A DNA stretch of 64,000 nt from Stentor coeruleus (Eukaryota > Ciliophora > Heterotrichea > Heterotrichida > Stentoridae): positions 18,738 through 82,737 of the forward strand of contig MPUH01000205.1 of NCBI GenBank assembly GCA_001970955.1. The letters run 5' to 3'. Made by a program: the position numbers and the translations under genes. This document shows, piece after piece, positions 19,473 through 29,575 of this stretch. The stretch's first letter is position 1; the number at the start of each line of letters is the position of its first letter. The notes beneath the pieces were generated by a model that saw only the letters and a program-made list of their open reading frames with translations, was not told the origin of the DNA and ran no database searches.

Positions 19473-20078
19473 CTAATCTTGAGTAGTAAGAGAGATCAAA
19501 ATGTTTAATACTTTTATATAAAAACAAGAAACGGTACTAGTGATCAATTCGGGCGGTGTCCGGCCTTTGTTTTTATCATTTCTAGTATTTTCCTTATATC
19601 TTTTTATTGGCGGCTCTTCTCTCTGTTTAGACATAACTTTAAATGTTTTGACCACTTTATTCGACCCAGCTTCAAAGTTAATAATATAGTATTCTTTTAT
19701 CCTTTCATTCAAACACATAACTTCTTTAGTTGGGAAAATATCAATTTCTGGGTCTGATCATTTTCAGGAACTTTTTTAATCAAAGTTATGACAAAATTAG
19801 TAAAAAAATCAGTAAATTTATCTATAATGATATGAAAATCACTTAATGTAAAAACAACTCCTAATGATTATCAGAATTATTAAGATATAATCTTAAGTAT
19901 GTTATAATAACTAATGTGAATATTTTAAATTATGTGATATAATAGATAAAGACCTCCTGAACTAAATAAAGAGCCACATAACCAGCGACAATAAGTGGTT
20001 TAATATACCGAATCTGCCTAAAGAAAAAGATCTTAGGACAAACAAACCTCGATCTGACAAGGTTTAAACCATGTCACC
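19473..20078 (-). pseudogene. decayed gene, family unknown
   Basis: Coding-like pieces lie in several minus-strand frames. About 20078-19930 reads NLVRSRFVCPKIFFF, then RYIKPLIVAGYVALYLVQEV (one membrane-like helix) to a TAA. About 19850-19720 reads FTDFFTNFVITLIKKVPEND. About 19755-19473 reads EIDIFPTKEVMCLNERIKEY, then FEAGSNKVVKTFKVMSK. No GT..AG of 15-16 nt joins them, so frameshifts and stops look genuine. The last piece could still be a small live gene of about 81-90 residues. Confidence 0.35.
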
Positions 20079-21083
20079 TTAATTATCACCCACTTTAAAC
20101 TTTATGACTATATATAATTGATTATAATCATATTATTGAATATTTTTCATAGGAAAATATATAGAGGATTATGATGATTTTAGAAGACAAATTATTATTG
20201 TTTAAGCTATAGATGATAATTTTATAAAAGACAAGGCTGAATGAAATAAATAAGCGAATTAAAGGAGTTGTTATTTTTAAAATTTTTGTATTTTTGAATT
20301 TTGAAAGTAAGGCTGAGTTGTGATGAGTAGAAGAGTTTGAGTATTAGTTAGATGTAAAATATGAGTTTATTATTATTATACAAATTACAATGATTATGTT
20401 TTTTCTATAATTTATACATAGAAATATAAGCTTTTATATACAAAAACCAACTTTAAATTTATTGTTATTATAAGGTTCAGTTATATTCCATTCTGGAAAA
20501 ATTGAAAATAAGAAAATCTTCTATTTGTAGGAAAATGATTATAAGCATCAAATTGAGGGTGAAAAATTTATTAAATAGAAATTTTATTTTAGATAAAACT
20601 ATAACTGGTGAAATTAGTTTGGCTAATGAAGAAATAGTACGCTGATGGATAGGAAAATCAATTTCTAATCTCGAAATCAGCCTTGTAGTATTTATAATTT
20701 TGATAAAAATTGTCTGGTTTATTATGGATTCCTAATAAACCTTTATGTATCAAGCAAGATAAATGTCAAACTGAAAATTTTCTAAAAAAGGTTGGCTTTT
20801 AAACTTTGTTGCAGTTTTACAAACAATGATAGAGTGAAATTTATCGTGATTAGAAAATCAGCAAAAAACGAAATGATTTACAAAAACAAACCCTAATTAT
20901 TTACCAGTTTTTTATAAAGCAAACCTAGAAATTTAGATATTTTAAACTTATTTTAATAATAAATTACATCATTTAATTATAAGATACTTTACGATAAACA
21001 TATTCTTTTACATTAAGATATTTTTAATAAAAATATCTAAAACATATTATCAGTGCCTATACACAAAATAAGCTTTATTTAAA
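20079..21083. other. intergenic with weak coding-like traces
   Basis: Mostly AT-rich. On the plus strand around 20560-20700 a frame reads ILDKTITGEISLANEEIV, a stop, then WIGKSISNLEISLVV, suggesting another decayed gene or transposon that I cannot name. Nothing intact is present. Confidence 0.3.
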
Positions 21084-23465
21084 CTATTCTAAAGGAAAAT
21101 CAGACTTATTTCCTTTATAAATCTTAATCGACCTTTTATTAGGCCAAACGTATTTTCTAATTTTCCTCGACAAAGCATTAACAAGTAAAGTATTGATTTG
21201 CGGTATTTTACTAAGAGCGATTTTACTCATTTTCCCTATAACAGGTTCGATAGTTATTTGATGAACTGGTTCTGAAATAAACGAATACCAACTGCATTTA
21301 GTTTGTGATGGAGCATAAAAAAAACGAAGTTTGCAATAAAAAGATCTTAAGACAACTTTTACGTTGACTGGAAGGGAAGCAACACTCCATTTAAGTTCGA
21401 ATTCTAAATGGATTTTCACATCGCCACGGAACCAAAGTTCGAAGTCGTAAAAAAACTCTAGGTCGTTGTCGGTTTCTAACTGAGTAAAGTCTCGGATTTC
21501 TGGAGCTTCATCACCTATTTCAACATCTTTAACTTCGATTTCCCCGATGTAATCAGGGTTGTCTTTGTTATAGATTTTCTTCAGTCTTCTGCATATATAA
21601 CTAATAAATCTTGGAGAGTACCTCCATTCCGATAAAAATGCATCCAACAAATCATTAAGCCATACAGCTGATTCTGGATCACCAACTTTTTCTGGCTCCT
21701 TAACAAACGACGACTCATGTTCATTATCCTCAACATTAACAACATAATACGGGCATTTAGGTCTATGTAGTTTAGCCGCATGATTGAAATTCAAATTCTC
21801 AATCCCATCTTCCATAATCTCAAAACTTTCAACAATTTTCCTCATTTCATTTCTACTATTCTCAAACATAACCCTCAAAGCTAAAACTACTCTATTCTTA
21901 ACCTCATCAACAATTTTCCTATACTCATCATTCAAATCTTTAATTTTCTCCATAGCTTGACTATTATCTTCAGCTGAAGAATCATACTGTAAAGCTTCTC
22001 TTCTAAAATTCCCCATAAGTCCTAAAAAATCCTTACATTTAGCAACACATGCAAAAATCTCAGCCCTTAAATCTTTTCCACAGTTTTTCATATCAGCAAT
22101 TGAATTTTTAACTTCATTTAATGGATCATCGATATAAACATTTTCTACATTAACCCAAGAATTTATAATTCTAAGCCATTCTTTGTTCATATCTTCATCT
22201 ATGCTCATAAGATTTGTGAAAAATTTAATTATGTCTGTTGTATAATCTTCAAGTTTATCAATTTTTTTCTCGATATGCTTAAAAGCTGAGTTTTGGTTAT
22301 CGGCTGAAGAGAAACTTGAAAAAAAGCTTTTGAATCTTGGGGTTTCTGGGGCTATTTCTGACTTGCTTAAGGTATTTTTGAGGAAAGTTACAGTACGTTT
22401 TAAAGATGGACGATTTTCTGATGTTCTTTGGTTATAAGATTCTATAGGGAGGATTTGGATTTTTTCTAAACTAAAGTCTATAAGATGAGTTATATAAGAA
22501 AGCCAAGTATCAATATAAGATTTGTAGCGTTGACCAATGAATTTTTCTAATAAAGATAAATCTTTCATTATGTCAGTAGCTCTAGGGGCAAAACTTTTTG
22601 ATTCTTCATGCATGTGTTCCATAAGTTTGGATATTTGGGATTTTATTGTCCCAACTTCATTATTTATTTTTTTTAGCTTCATTTCTTTTTTAACTAGGGT
22701 CTCGAATTGGGCTAAATCTTTACGGGCTTCAGAGAAATCGCTGTTAGCTTTTTTGAAAGAGTTCTGTAAATCCAAGAGTTTTTCGCTAAGCTTTTGGATA
22801 TCGCTGGTATAGCTGTAAAATTTCTCTCCTGCGTTTTGGTATCGGATGATCAGTTCTTTGTATTTTTTAACTGTTTCCTTATTAATCGCATTAACATCCT
22901 GAATCAAGTTTTCCATAACATCTTCATTATCTTTAAGGTATTTTTTTCCAATCTCAAAGCAAAATTCCCTAAAATGTTTCAACTGAACCATAGATTTCTT
23001 AGACTTGATTTTTTCTAAAATGCTTATTTCACCAAGTTTTACAAGTCCATTCGCATATTTCTTATCTATTGTAAGGAATTCTTTAAGAATCCCAGAAAGG
23101 TCATTTAAAGTAGTATCACTTGTAGAATGCAATAACATAAATTTACTACCATTACAAAGGCATTGCATCATAGTAAACCTTCGTTCTAAAGGGAATTTGC
23201 TCATTTGAATTTTCTTTGGGCTTCTAGCAAAAGGTCTGCTAAAATTCTCACAATCTTCGTTTGAATGCTTTATTTGACCTTGAATGTTTGGAATATATTC
23301 ATCACTTGCTATTCCAACGTAATATATAAAGCATATGATTTCAATGATTAGAGTTAGGAGGATGCCTAAGGCAAAAACGAGAAGTGAGATAAAACTTGAT
23401 GGGATGAATTTTGCCAGAACGACTCCTGAGATGAAAATACCAAATTTCGATGCAAGCGAATCCAT
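21084..23465 (-). CDS. membrane-anchored F-BAR-like plus SMP domain protein
   Basis: 793 residues from the ATG at 23465. Residues 8-50 form a hydrophobic hairpin or two membrane segments, as in E-Syt/tricalbin ER anchors. Residues about 115-330 are helical and begin with an FCH-like motif (LKEFLTIDKKYANGLVKLGE), followed by long amphipathic helices typical of F-BAR domains. A Ser-rich linker (about 345-390) and more helices follow. Residues about 597-780 match an SMP lipid-transfer domain: SAVWLNDLLDAFL, IGEIEVKDVEIGDEAP, DFELWFRGDVKIHLEFEL, then VNVKVVLRSFYCKLRFFY. SMP proteins move lipids at membrane contact sites, while F-BAR domains bind curved membranes. I see no C2 domain. The SMP call is firm; the F-BAR call is by motif. 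Confidence 0.8.
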   Translation of the reverse strand: MDSLASKFGIFISGVVLAKFIPSSFISLLVFALGILLTLIIEIICFIYYVGIASDEYIPNIQGQIKHSNEDCENFSRPFARSPKKIQMSKFPLERRFTMMQCLCNGSKFMLLHSTSDTTLNDLSGILKEFLTIDKKYANGLVKLGEISILEKIKSKKSMVQLKHFREFCFEIGKKYLKDNEDVMENLIQDVNAINKETVKKYKELIIRYQNAGEKFYSYTSDIQKLSEKLLDLQNSFKKANSDFSEARKDLAQFETLVKKEMKLKKINNEVGTIKSQISKLMEHMHEESKSFAPRATDIMKDLSLLEKFIGQRYKSYIDTWLSYITHLIDFSLEKIQILPIESYNQRTSENRPSLKRTVTFLKNTLSKSEIAPETPRFKSFFSSFSSADNQNSAFKHIEKKIDKLEDYTTDIIKFFTNLMSIDEDMNKEWLRIINSWVNVENVYIDDPLNEVKNSIADMKNCGKDLRAEIFACVAKCKDFLGLMGNFRREALQYDSSAEDNSQAMEKIKDLNDEYRKIVDEVKNRVVLALRVMFENSRNEMRKIVESFEIMEDGIENLNFNHAAKLHRPKCPYYVVNVEDNEHESSFVKEPEKVGDPESAVWLNDLLDAFLSEWRYSPRFISYICRRLKKIYNKDNPDYIGEIEVKDVEIGDEAPEIRDFTQLETDNDLEFFYDFELWFRGDVKIHLEFELKWSVASLPVNVKVVLRSFYCKLRFFYAPSQTKCSWYSFISEPVHQITIEPVIGKMSKIALSKIPQINTLLVNALSRKIRKYVWPNKRSIKIYKGNKSDFPLE

Positions 23466-23799
23466 TTGCAAAGTTTTATTATAATTTAATGGCTTTTAGG
23501 ATTATTCATTGAGTTATATATTAAAAAGGCTATAGCGCCAGGAGAAGTAATTTAGCCTTTCGGCAGCTTCCATGAAGTATCCCCTTGACAAGAGCTTATT
23601 ATTCTCATACAAAAAATTATAAATAATAAGTGATTTTATTTAAAATTGTTATGGGATGCATTTTTAATATATTGAACTTTAGTAAAGTAATCAAAAATCA
23701 ATTTTTGTTGTCTAAGTCATAAAATTTGATTAGTTTTATGGTAGAATTCTTGAAATCTCATCCTTAAATCATTATTTTTGTCTTATATCATAATAAAGT
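23466..23799. other. intergenic upstream of the SMP gene
   Basis: AT-rich except 23530-23595, where the minus strand reads RGYFMEAAERLNYFSWRYSL in one open stretch, a possible decayed coding piece. Nothing else recognised. Confidence 0.3.
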
Positions 23800-24435
23800 T
23801 AGCAATCTTCATAGTAAATAAGTAGAGTGATAAAAGGACCATCGGTTAGTTATGAATTCCTTAAATTATTATTAAAATAGAACTTCAGATAATCCATACA
23901 GCAATTATTGGGTTGTTTCTGGGATCATAAAATTAATTGAAGATACTTTTAATAGTATAAATTTCATTGACAGATAATATGCTTTGACGGCAAAAGGATA
24001 GATACAATTTCAATTTGATTAAGATTTAAATATTGAGAATACAAAAGAAGATAAGAATACTTTTCTCTCCTTTTTTGTCTAGTTACAGCTTTTAACAAAT
24101 TGCAGCCCAAAAATAAGAAAATAAGAAACTTCATAAAGAAATTTAAAGCTAATCCAATCATTAACTTAGTTTAATAAAATTATTTAGTTTAGTGACTTTA
24201 ATAAATAACTACTCTCAAAGTTGAATAAAAAAAAAAAAACTCAGATTATTATATGAAAAAGTTTTTATTATATTTCAAATATGTATTTAGTTATTGTGTA
24301 TATGATATTGTAGAAAAGTATTTAATTAGGTTAAAATTTTACATATATAAATGGTTTATCATGTTCATGAAGAAGATAAATCGATATAAGATTATATAAT
24401 TTGAGATTATTTAATATTATTCTACACCTTTTAAT
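23800..24435 (+). pseudogene. decayed, internally deleted copy of the AAA-ATPase/PD-(D/E)XK gene, with its 3' flank
   Basis: The plus strand matches the minus-strand gene at 62046-63801. It reads SYEFLKLL, DNPYSNYWVVSG, IKLIEDTFNSIN, then IENTKEDKNTFLSFF, each with close counterparts in that gene, but with stops in between. It then jumps to FNKLQPKNKKIRNFIKKFKA and the same C-terminal NLV-stop, deleting the nuclease core. Similarity continues about 260 bp past the stop: 24170-24435 matches the reverse complement of about 61745-62045. The copy therefore includes the 3' untranslated flank and ends just before the next start codon. Confidence 0.85.
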
Positions 24436-24436
24436 A

Positions 24437-25612
24437 ATGAAAAATCAAAACAAAGATACGATGACCAAAATGCTCACTGAAAGGTCTTCAAGGTCAAATG
24501 AAAGGTCAAATAAAAAGAATGATAGCACAGGAACTGTAATCAACAATCCCAAAATCTCAGACACCTTAAACACTAACATCCTTTCTCTACGCTTAAGATC
24601 ATATCCATATAAACGTGCAGAATCTGAACTACGACAGATACTCAATAGATCTTCAGTGTCGAAAGAAAGGACTGAAAGCATTCACAAGTCTAAGTCAATA
24701 TCAAGAAATTCAAATATTGGATCTTTAAAGAAAACATATAAAAAACTTGATTCAGCTTTGTATAACAAAGATGCGAATATTATCATTGATGAATATAGGA
24801 ATATAAGCAAACCAGAAGTTTGGGAGTCGGTTTTAGACAACTTAAGGGCGAATCCTAAACAATTACTTGAATTGATACCTATCTCTCTAACTACGAAGAA
24901 TTCTACGAGTGATAAAAAAAGTGCTAAGACTTGGAATAGAGAAAATGCAGGAAAAAAGCTTACTTCAAGGGGAAATATATTTATTCCAACAGTTAAGATT
25001 ACAGATTCTATGAATTGTACACCTGATATTGTGGAGACTTTGAAAGAGCATGCTGATAATATGACTGAAGATTGGGCGCGATCATTATTGCATCATAATA
25101 TTAAGCAAAATAACGGAGAAATGAACTACATTGGGGGGTTTAAAGAAAATGAACTAAATGAAATGTTGAAAAATATCCCTTCAAATAAAGATGTACTAGC
25201 AACATCATTGGATAGTTTGTTTATAACCTTAGAACACCTATTAATGGAGCTTTTGGGTACAAAACAAGACTTCATGAGGTTCAAAGAAGTTTACAATATA
25301 CCTCTTCCATCAATTATTAGGTCACTAGCAGTAAGATGTATTGATCTTTTTACCCTTAGGAATAGGACAAAAGAAATTATAGAAAAAATCATCATAAGAG
25401 AAAAACTCATGAAAAGACTGGTTAAAGGAGATAAGAAAGGGATAATAGAGATACATAAAATATCGAATTTCCTAAGAGAAAAAATCAAAGGATGGCTTAA
25501 AGATAAATGCGTACCTTTCAAAGAATTCTTATTCAAAGGGCGAAATTATATAGAAAAAATGGAGCAAGACCTTGTAGTATTGCAGGAAGCCTTAAATCCT
25601 TTGATTATTTAA
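24437..25612 (+). CDS. hypothetical protein
   Basis: About 391 residues from the first ATG at 24437; the frame opens 36 nt earlier without an ATG. The N-terminus to residue 80 is Ser/Arg/Asn-rich and probably disordered (TERSSRSNERSNKKNDS). From about 85 on it is helical, with WARSLLHHNIKQNNGEM and a C-terminal region of basic helices (RTKEIIEKIIIREKLMKRL). I recognise no family, membrane segment or catalytic motif. Its start codon lies at the very edge of the duplicated AAA-ATPase flank, so its promoter now sits in duplicated DNA. Confidence 0.65.
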   Translation: MKNQNKDTMTKMLTERSSRSNERSNKKNDSTGTVINNPKISDTLNTNILSLRLRSYPYKRAESELRQILNRSSVSKERTESIHKSKSISRNSNIGSLKKTYKKLDSALYNKDANIIIDEYRNISKPEVWESVLDNLRANPKQLLELIPISLTTKNSTSDKKSAKTWNRENAGKKLTSRGNIFIPTVKITDSMNCTPDIVETLKEHADNMTEDWARSLLHHNIKQNNGEMNYIGGFKENELNEMLKNIPSNKDVLATSLDSLFITLEHLLMELLGTKQDFMRFKEVYNIPLPSIIRSLAVRCIDLFTLRNRTKEIIEKIIIREKLMKRLVKGDKKGIIEIHKISNFLREKIKGWLKDKCVPFKEFLFKGRNYIEKMEQDLVVLQEALNPLII

Positions 25613-25812
25613 ACATGAATAATATGCATCATTATAAGAATAACTCATAACATATCTAAAATCCAAAATTTCTTTTCTAAAACTTTATTAAAAGTCATAT
25701 AAATCTATAAACATCCACTACTCCTATTTTAAAAATAATAAAAATAGTTATAAACCACGATTTTTTCATACCAAAAAAAAAATCCAGCTTTTCATTCTAT
25801 AAAGAATATTAT

Positions 25813-26343
25813 TTAATTTATATTATCATTGATAAATGATTCAAAGACACAGCTCAAGTTTTTCTTGTATGTGTTATCTTGTTTGAGCTCTTCAGATAGT
25901 TCCTTATAAGATTTTTGAAGTTTATTAAAATGGAAATCAATAACATGCGGCATCAAAGTTTCACAACAAGAAAAAATCCACCACTCTGATTGTGAAGGTT
26001 CTCTAATAATAGGTTTTACATCAGGTAAAGAGGCAAAAAGTTCACTTAAATTGCTTTTTTCAAGTTTTTTTACTTTTTCTTGATACCCAAGTTTTTTTTT
26101 CTGATCCCAGCCCCACTTATATATCTGAGCTTCAGTTAAACCTGTTCTTTTCATTATACGTGATATGTGTTGTTTATCCCAATCTGGATATTGTTGGAAT
26201 TCTTGATATAGGATTTCTAGTTGGGACATTGATTTACGTTTGCGTTTCTTAATAGCTTTCCGACGATTTACTCTGTTTGTGCAGTCGCTTAGAGGAGTAG
26301 TGCATGGATCCGGGCTATCGTCAGGTGATGAAGTGTACTTCAT
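25813..26343 (-). CDS. divergent homeodomain protein
   Basis: 176 residues. A basic stretch (NRRKAIKKRKRKSMS) leads into a homeodomain-like fold at about 33-87: QLEILYQEFQQYPDWDKQ, HISRIMKRTGLTEAQIYKWG, WDQKKK. The order helix 1, helix 2, then L-T-E-A-Q-I-Y-K-W fits a homeodomain recognition helix. The near-invariant W-F-x-N-R is W-G-W-D-Q here, as in some algal and protist homeodomains. The C-terminal half is helical with no known domain. Likely a nuclear DNA-binding protein. Confidence 0.65.
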   Translation of the reverse strand: MKYTSSPDDSPDPCTTPLSDCTNRVNRRKAIKKRKRKSMSQLEILYQEFQQYPDWDKQHISRIMKRTGLTEAQIYKWGWDQKKKLGYQEKVKKLEKSNLSELFASLPDVKPIIREPSQSEWWIFSCCETLMPHVIDFHFNKLQKSYKELSEELKQDNTYKKNLSCVFESFINDNIN

Positions 26344-26857
26344 ATTTATTCAAAAATTATTTAACTCCAAAACTGCCGATGGCGCCATTAGGAATTTAAA
26401 TATAATTAACCGGGGTAGATATTTTACCTTGTGGATGAGGATTGATGTTGATTTATATCAAGATTAGACTTTGAGTGATTTTGGAGTATGACGCAGCGAA
26501 TATTATCTATATTTTTTGCCGGGAATTTATAAATTATCCTATATCTCGTATATTTGTGTTCTATCCAAAATTATTTGAAGCTTCCTATAAAAAAACCTTA
26601 AAACCCAATGATAAAATCATCTAACTAATTACAATATTAACCTTATCGTTGAATTTCCTCATGCAAACCTAATAAGCCAATTCAAGCTTTTTTTTTATAC
26701 TTTAAAAAAGCACTACAATCTTTTTTAACCTCTAAAATCTTCATAATCTATACTTTATTTACCCTGTACAATATTTCTATAATCTTCCGACAAATCCAAT
26801 CCTACCCCTCATAAAACCCTTCACCCAAAAATCCTCATAATTACTTAACCTAAATTT
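26344..26857. other. intergenic, composition switch
   Basis: Between two minus-strand genes. The plus strand is G/T-leaning to about 26500 and C/A-rich from about 26570. No gene seen. Confidence 0.45.
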
Positions 26858-28009
26858 CTAATAAATTTCCCCTTTCTTATCCTGAATTTTCCCTTTCAAC
26901 AACATGACCACAATCTCTCCTTCACAATTAGTCGATAAAACCACACCAAATTCTATCTCTCTTATTTTCATCCATCTCGCACAATTCAAAACACTTCTTG
27001 CACTAGAAGCACCTAATGTATCTCCTAAACTTAAATTTCCCCCAGTAACATTAGTATTTTCCAACTTAACATCCAATATTTTACAACACAAAAACGGGAT
27101 TGTAGCAAAAAAATCATTAAATTCCCATAAACCAACATGATCAATCATAAGCCCATTTCTAGCCAAAAGCCCTTTAACAGTTTTATTCAAAATCTCAGGG
27201 AATTTTATCGGGTCTCCACGTTTTTCAACCCAATCCACAACAGAGACTAAATAGTCAATGCCAAGTTTTTCTATTGCATCTTTTCTAGCAACAAGTAAAA
27301 CTGTTGCCCCATCACTAGGTAAAGCTGTAGTTAAAGAAGTAACGCTACCTTTAGAATAAAACAATGGGGAAATTGGTTCAAATTCTGGGTATACACAAAG
27401 TTCATCATCTATTAAAACATCCAAAGCGACGATTTCCTCATTAAAATATTTGATTTTCTGACATAAGTTTCTACGTTTAAAAGCATATCTTGAATAAGTT
27501 TCCTGTTCAACACGTGAAATATTATAAGTGATATTAAGTTCTTCTATAGCTAATCCATAATGTATACCTGTTGATGAAGTATATGCTTGAGGTAATGTGT
27601 CAATTATACCACTAGAAACTTTCCAACCAGAACGTCCTAAAAGCACATGTGGGGATAAGGAAGATGAATCAAAACCCCCACATAAAGCTCCTGAAGAACC
27701 CATTAAAAGTTCTTGACAAGCTAATATCAAACTTTTAATACCTCCAGTATGCCCTGTGTTTATAGTAAAAGAATTCAATCTATCGAAACCAGCCAAATAA
27801 AGTCCTTGTTTGCTTGGATTGATCCCTAAACCTTTCTGCAAGGCACAAGCGAAAACTCCGCAACCAAGCCAGGATTCCGGGACTAGATTTTTCAACCCTT
27901 TCAAGGCTTGGGCCAAGAGAAAAGGACTAGGAACTTGACGTAAACTCTTCCCTATTGAACCAATCGGCGTCCTTTTACCACTGACAATACATAATTCAGT
28001 CCTATTCAT
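26858..28009 (-). CDS. thiolase-fold protein lacking catalytic residues
   Basis: 383 residues over the full thiolase length: IVSGKRTPIGSIGKSL at the start, GALCGGFDSSSLSPHVL (usually AGGxExMSxxP), FNDFFA at about 297 (usually NEAFA) and TGGNLSLGDTLGASSARS near 322. The nucleophilic Cys motif (N-x-x-C-A-S-G) is INTGHTGG, with His at 87. The active-site His of GHP is Asp at 330. The Cys of the last motif is kept (NCEGE, 362) but its Gly-rich context is changed. With two of the catalytic residues gone, ordinary acetyl-CoA acyltransferase chemistry is unlikely. The open frame and conserved fold argue for a structural or regulatory pseudoenzyme. It lies 24 nt from the next gene. Confidence 0.85.
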   Translation of the reverse strand: MNRTELCIVSGKRTPIGSIGKSLRQVPSPFLLAQALKGLKNLVPESWLGCGVFACALQKGLGINPSKQGLYLAGFDRLNSFTINTGHTGGIKSLILACQELLMGSSGALCGGFDSSSLSPHVLLGRSGWKVSSGIIDTLPQAYTSSTGIHYGLAIEELNITYNISRVEQETYSRYAFKRRNLCQKIKYFNEEIVALDVLIDDELCVYPEFEPISPLFYSKGSVTSLTTALPSDGATVLLVARKDAIEKLGIDYLVSVVDWVEKRGDPIKFPEILNKTVKGLLARNGLMIDHVGLWEFNDFFATIPFLCCKILDVKLENTNVTGGNLSLGDTLGASSARSVLNCARWMKIREIEFGVVLSTNCEGEIVVMLLKGKIQDKKGEIY

Positions 28010-28033
28010 GCATTATTATTTTGTATTTTAAAT

Positions 28034-29380
28034 CTAACTACGGTTTGTATGACTACCCATCAAAGCACGATCACTCATTATATTCCTATCAGTAGATGGT
28101 AATACATCATCTGGATTTGGTCTGACTATAGGTATATTTTCTGTAGTTTCTTTATTACAATATCTACATAATGATGTGAATATAAATACTAAAATGAAAA
28201 TCCCAATAAAACTCAATAATATAAACACTACAACATTAGTCAGACTATATTGAACACTAAGTATAAACCCTTCAGTCAAAGTTGTAGATGGGTTAGATAC
28301 TGTGAAAATCACTTTATAATCTTTGACTTCATCAGGGACGCGGCCTTTTATAAACAAAGGTCCAAGGTTTATTTCATAAGCTTTAATAGAATCTTCAATA
28401 CCTAATATGAGAAATGTGTTGTAAACTTCTAGAGCTCTTATAGGATAAAATATTGGAATTTCTGAATTTAAATAAGTTAAACGGGAATATACAGAGAGGG
28501 TGTTTTGGAAGCCACAGTATATGAATTCTTTGTCCATTTTAAGAAATTCGCATTTGGAAGTGTTGTTATATTGGACTTGATATTTGTTGTGGGTATTAAG
28601 TTCTATTATACCATCGATTATGAGGTATCTATCATATCCAGATATTATATTTCCAGTTATGTTGTAAGTATTTATGAGGCTATGGTCAATAATGTTGAAT
28701 TCTAGTATTCCGTTAAACTTGTCAAGGGCAAATATTCTATCTCCATTGTATGTACTTTTTATATTTAAATAAGCTAGGGGTGTATCTTTGGCTAATAAAT
28801 AACTTTCGATTTCTATCAAACCTAAATCATAGTCGGTAATTGTATATATAAAAACACCAGTCCGCTTAAACACAACAATTTTATCATCAACCACTTCAAT
28901 AGACTGTATATACTCAGGATCTTCTACTACTGACACAATCACAGGGTATACCTTCGCTATAATTTGTATCACAACAAAACTTTTACTATCATAAAGGACA
29001 ATGATTTTATCAACTTTCATTTTCTTATACCTATTCAAAATCGGGTCCCTAAAATTCTGAATTAATTTTAGCTTCCAATAGACTTCAAAATCATAAATTA
29101 ATAATCCATCATCCATAAGAGTATATACTTTTGAATCAATTGAGACTATAGATGTTACGTTTTTAGAATATCCAGATTCAAAAACAATAACTTGAGATGA
29201 GTCAATTTTCTGGTCTGTGATTTTTAAAAAGTCAGGAGTGAGAATTTTTGAATTGATTATAATATCGCTGAAATGATCATCAATTTGTAATGAAAATATT
29301 GAAGCTCTTGTGCAAGTTTGCTTTGTGAATGGGTTTAGTAGTTCGAAAGCACTAGATAAGGATATTAATAAAATAATCAT
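28034..29380 (-). CDS. type I membrane protein with a beta-rich ectodomain
   Basis: 448 residues. A signal peptide is likely at 1-12 (MIILLISLSSAFELL). Residues about 20-370 are repetitive beta-strand text (YTLMDDGLLIYDFEVYWKL, VVFKRTGVFIYTITDYDL, IFALDKFNGILEFNI), consistent with a beta-propeller. A transmembrane helix lies near 387-412 (VVVFILLSFIGIFILVFIF), followed by a short cytoplasmic tail with a CRYC motif. The family is not identified. It is probably secretory-pathway or surface located. Confidence 0.7.
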   Translation of the reverse strand: MIILLISLSSAFELLNPFTKQTCTRASIFSLQIDDHFSDIIINSKILTPDFLKITDQKIDSSQVIVFESGYSKNVTSIVSIDSKVYTLMDDGLLIYDFEVYWKLKLIQNFRDPILNRYKKMKVDKIIVLYDSKSFVVIQIIAKVYPVIVSVVEDPEYIQSIEVVDDKIVVFKRTGVFIYTITDYDLGLIEIESYLLAKDTPLAYLNIKSTYNGDRIFALDKFNGILEFNIIDHSLINTYNITGNIISGYDRYLIIDGIIELNTHNKYQVQYNNTSKCEFLKMDKEFIYCGFQNTLSVYSRLTYLNSEIPIFYPIRALEVYNTFLILGIEDSIKAYEINLGPLFIKGRVPDEVKDYKVIFTVSNPSTTLTEGFILSVQYSLTNVVVFILLSFIGIFILVFIFTSLCRYCNKETTENIPIVRPNPDDVLPSTDRNIMSDRALMGSHTNRS

Positions 29381-29575
29381 AATTTATATTAATCCATTGC
29401 TTATAGTATCAGAAGAGTTTAGGGAGATTTTTGTGTAGTTTATATGGGTTTTATCAAATTTTATATTTAAATACTTGGATTTTAGCAAAACATATTCATA
29501 CAAATGATTTGATTTATATAATAATTATAAATATTATATAAAATTTGCTTGGATTATAATAATTACCAATCAAAC

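Noticed and set aside
23964-24161. Minus-strand 65-residue frame
   Set aside because: Antisense of the decayed nuclease copy; it matches only the antisense of the related gene.
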